NCBI GenBank assembly: GCA_016926925.1
Contig: JAFGNQ010000005.1
Coordinates: forward strand, 1-15,294
Direction of reading: 5' to 3'
DNA length: 15,294 nt
From: Candidatus Aminicenantota bacterium
GTDB taxonomy: Bacteria > Acidobacteriota > Aminicenantia > Aminicenantales > Aminicenantaceae
This document shows positions 13,899-15,294 of the stretch, in pieces. Position 1 is the stretch's first letter. Every line of letters starts with the position of its first letter. Made by a program: the position numbers and the translations under genes. Under the pieces are notes generated by a model that searched no databases, was not told the DNA's origin, and worked only from the letters and a program-made list of their open reading frames with translations.

Positions 13899-15226
13899 TT
13901 TGTCCTGATGTTGAGCAGGATGCTTTCTTTTGTTAAGTACCTGTTGGCAATACCTATGATAATCGATGGAGTAACGGCAAGATATTCGCCCAATTCCTCG
14001 GCAATGCCATCCGTAGTGTTTTTGGTAAGAGCTCTGTCGGCTAAAAATATCGCACGATCAACCAGTCTGACATATTGATTGACATAATCGATTTTGAACA
14101 TGTTTTTTGCTTTGAGCAGCTCTTCATCGGAAATGAGTTCCGTTTTAAGCTTTCCGATTTCAGAAAATATGGCTTTTTGACTCCTATCCATCATTGTATT
14201 CGTGTTGTTACGGACGAATATTTTTAAAGTGGCGAGATTCTTTCTGCTCTCGATACCGCCGCTGATATGGCGGGCTGTTCGATCTCTTTGAAACAGCCGG
14301 TTGTACAGCCTTGAACTTCGCCCTTTAAGAAGAATATACTCGATGATCGTCAATGCGAAAAAGTCAATGGAAGTTGAAGAGGCAATTCTATATCCCAAGT
14401 AAAATCCGGGAGTCGGAGCGGTATAGTTTTCGAGAGTTCTTACTATTTCCCCGTGGGTGCTGTGGTTTTCCGCTGGGAACGGAGGGATAGGCTCCCCCTT
14501 AGGGATTGTTTCGAAATATTTCTTTACCAGAGATTTGGCTTTCCGTCTTGAAAAATTTCCAGTGATGCACAGAACGGCGTTATTTGGCGAGTAATAGGTG
14601 TCATAGAACTTTTTGACATCTTCTATTGTCATAGCTCTTAAATCCGATTCCCCACCTACGACCGGGTGGCTATAAGCATCACTTGGATAAAGCAATCTGT
14701 CGAAGTACATGGCACTGTCGAAATAGGGGTCATCTGCTTTCCTGTGTTGGATCTCATCGATCAGACTGCGCTTTGTGCGTTCTATTTTTTGTGCATCGAA
14801 GCCAAGTGCCATCATTCGATCCGATTCCAACCATAGGACAAGTGCAAGTTGATTCGAGGGAACTGTCTGATAAAAAATGGTTTTATCTTCGGTCGTGGCC
14901 GCATTCAGGTCCCCTCCAATTTTTTGGATAAAGTGGATGTGCTGCATGGGCCCGATGTTTTTTGAGCCTTGAAACATGAGATTTTCAAGGAGGAGTGCCA
15001 GCCCCGTTTTGTTGGGTTCTTCATTGACAGAACCGACGTTGTAAACCACAACCACGGAGACCAAGGGAAGAGAAAAATCTTCAGAAAGAATCACGCGAAG
15101 GCCGTTTTCCAACTGGAACGTCGTTATATCGAATGATAGACGCCCCTCATCTTGTGCAAACAACTGAATGTTCATGCTGATCGTTAATAGGCTCAAGCAA
15201 TAGGCAAAACGATTTATTCGAATCAT
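13895..15226 (-). CDS. Secreted M16 peptidase-like protein with degenerate zinc motif (subunit 1)
   Basis: 443 residues with a signal peptide (YCLSLLTISMNIQLFA, cleavage near 24-25). Much of the M16 N-terminal half is well conserved: FQLENGLRVIL, LMFQGSKNIG, GGDLNAATTEDKTIFYQTVP, LWLESDRM, and later YYSPNNAVLCITGNF. In active relatives the motif before MF reads H-x-x-E-H. Here it is LLLEN (78-82), so Glu81 is kept but both zinc histidines are replaced by Leu and Asn. The later acidic ligand is present (DEIQHR, Glu158). A standard zinc peptidase activity is therefore unlikely. It is the first gene of a three-gene operon and overlaps the next gene by four bases. No strong ribosome site precedes the ATG at 15226. 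Confidence 0.9.
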   Translation of the reverse strand: MIRINRFAYCLSLLTISMNIQLFAQDEGRLSFDITTFQLENGLRVILSEDFSLPLVSVVVVYNVGSVNEEPNKTGLALLLENLMFQGSKNIGPMQHIHFIQKIGGDLNAATTEDKTIFYQTVPSNQLALVLWLESDRMMALGFDAQKIERTKRSLIDEIQHRKADDPYFDSAMYFDRLLYPSDAYSHPVVGGESDLRAMTIEDVKKFYDTYYSPNNAVLCITGNFSRRKAKSLVKKYFETIPKGEPIPPFPAENHSTHGEIVRTLENYTAPTPGFYLGYRIASSTSIDFFALTIIEYILLKGRSSRLYNRLFQRDRTARHISGGIESRKNLATLKIFVRNNTNTMMDRSQKAIFSEIGKLKTELISDEELLKAKNMFKIDYVNQYVRLVDRAIFLADRALTKNTTDGIAEELGEYLAVTPSIIIGIANRYLTKESILLNIRTK

Positions 15227-15260
15227 TTTTCAATAAATTTTGACCAGAAAAGAGGCTCTT

Positions 15261-15289
15261 ATCATAGAATAGAATAAGCAAAACTTCAA
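15261..15289 (-). promoter_or_regulatory. Promoter of the M16-M16-ftcD operon
   Basis: On the minus strand TTGAAG (15289-15284) and TATGAT (15266-15261) are separated by 17 bases. The -10 box matches the consensus at five of six positions. It lies 35 bases upstream of the first start codon. Confidence 0.5.
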
Positions 15290-15294
15290 TCCTG

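Overview
The window reads as chromosomal DNA from a Gram-negative (diderm) bacterium of moderate GC content. It is densely coded, with short gaps and Shine-Dalgarno-led genes. The zinc-binding protein has a cleavable signal peptide and no lipobox, and the M16 proteins are secreted; both fit a periplasm. The mix of genes (HEAT-type scaffold protein, degenerate PAS-GGDEF, multi-membrane-span GAF histidine kinase, secreted M16 pair, fused formiminotransferase-cyclodeaminase with a bacterial-type insertion) suggests an uncultured lineage near Acidobacteriota/Aminicenantota or a similar phylum. That placement is a low-confidence inference.

Layout. (1) Positions 1-605, minus: 3'-truncated protein resembling the N-terminal part of HEAT-repeat proteins. 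(2) 743-1666, minus: PAS-GGDEF protein whose GGDEF site is degenerate but whose RxxD I-site is kept. It is divergent from (3) 1833-2858, plus: a one-piece HTH_XRE-ImmA/IrrE metallopeptidase regulator. The 166-base gap holds two back-to-back sigma70-type promoters with identical hexamers, plus palindromes placed like operators. (4) 2859-3259: the only long non-coding gap. It holds a GC-rich run of hairpins ending in a stem and T-run, which looks like an unrecognised structured RNA, and then a separate promoter for (5) 3260-6318: a membrane histidine kinase and an OmpR/PhoB-type response regulator joined by an ATGA overlap.

(6) 6461-7915, minus: PepD-type M20C dipeptidase. It is divergent from (7) 8133-10705, plus: a ZnuA-ZnuC-ZnuB zinc/manganese ABC importer. 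The shared upstream region carries repeated CAAGAA/TTCTTG half-sites next to the predicted importer promoter, a candidate metal-responsive operator. (8) 15226-10759, minus: an operon of two secreted M16 peptidase-like proteins followed by formiminotransferase-cyclodeaminase, each junction an ATGA overlap. Neither M16 protein has the HxxEH zinc motif.

Much of the window concerns zinc and peptides: a zinc importer, a zinc dipeptidase able to cleave Xaa-His peptides, an ImmA-type zinc protease, M16 folds, and the last enzymes of histidine breakdown. A peptide-consuming lifestyle is plausible but is inference. No CRISPR array, tRNA, rRNA, transposase or phage gene was seen.
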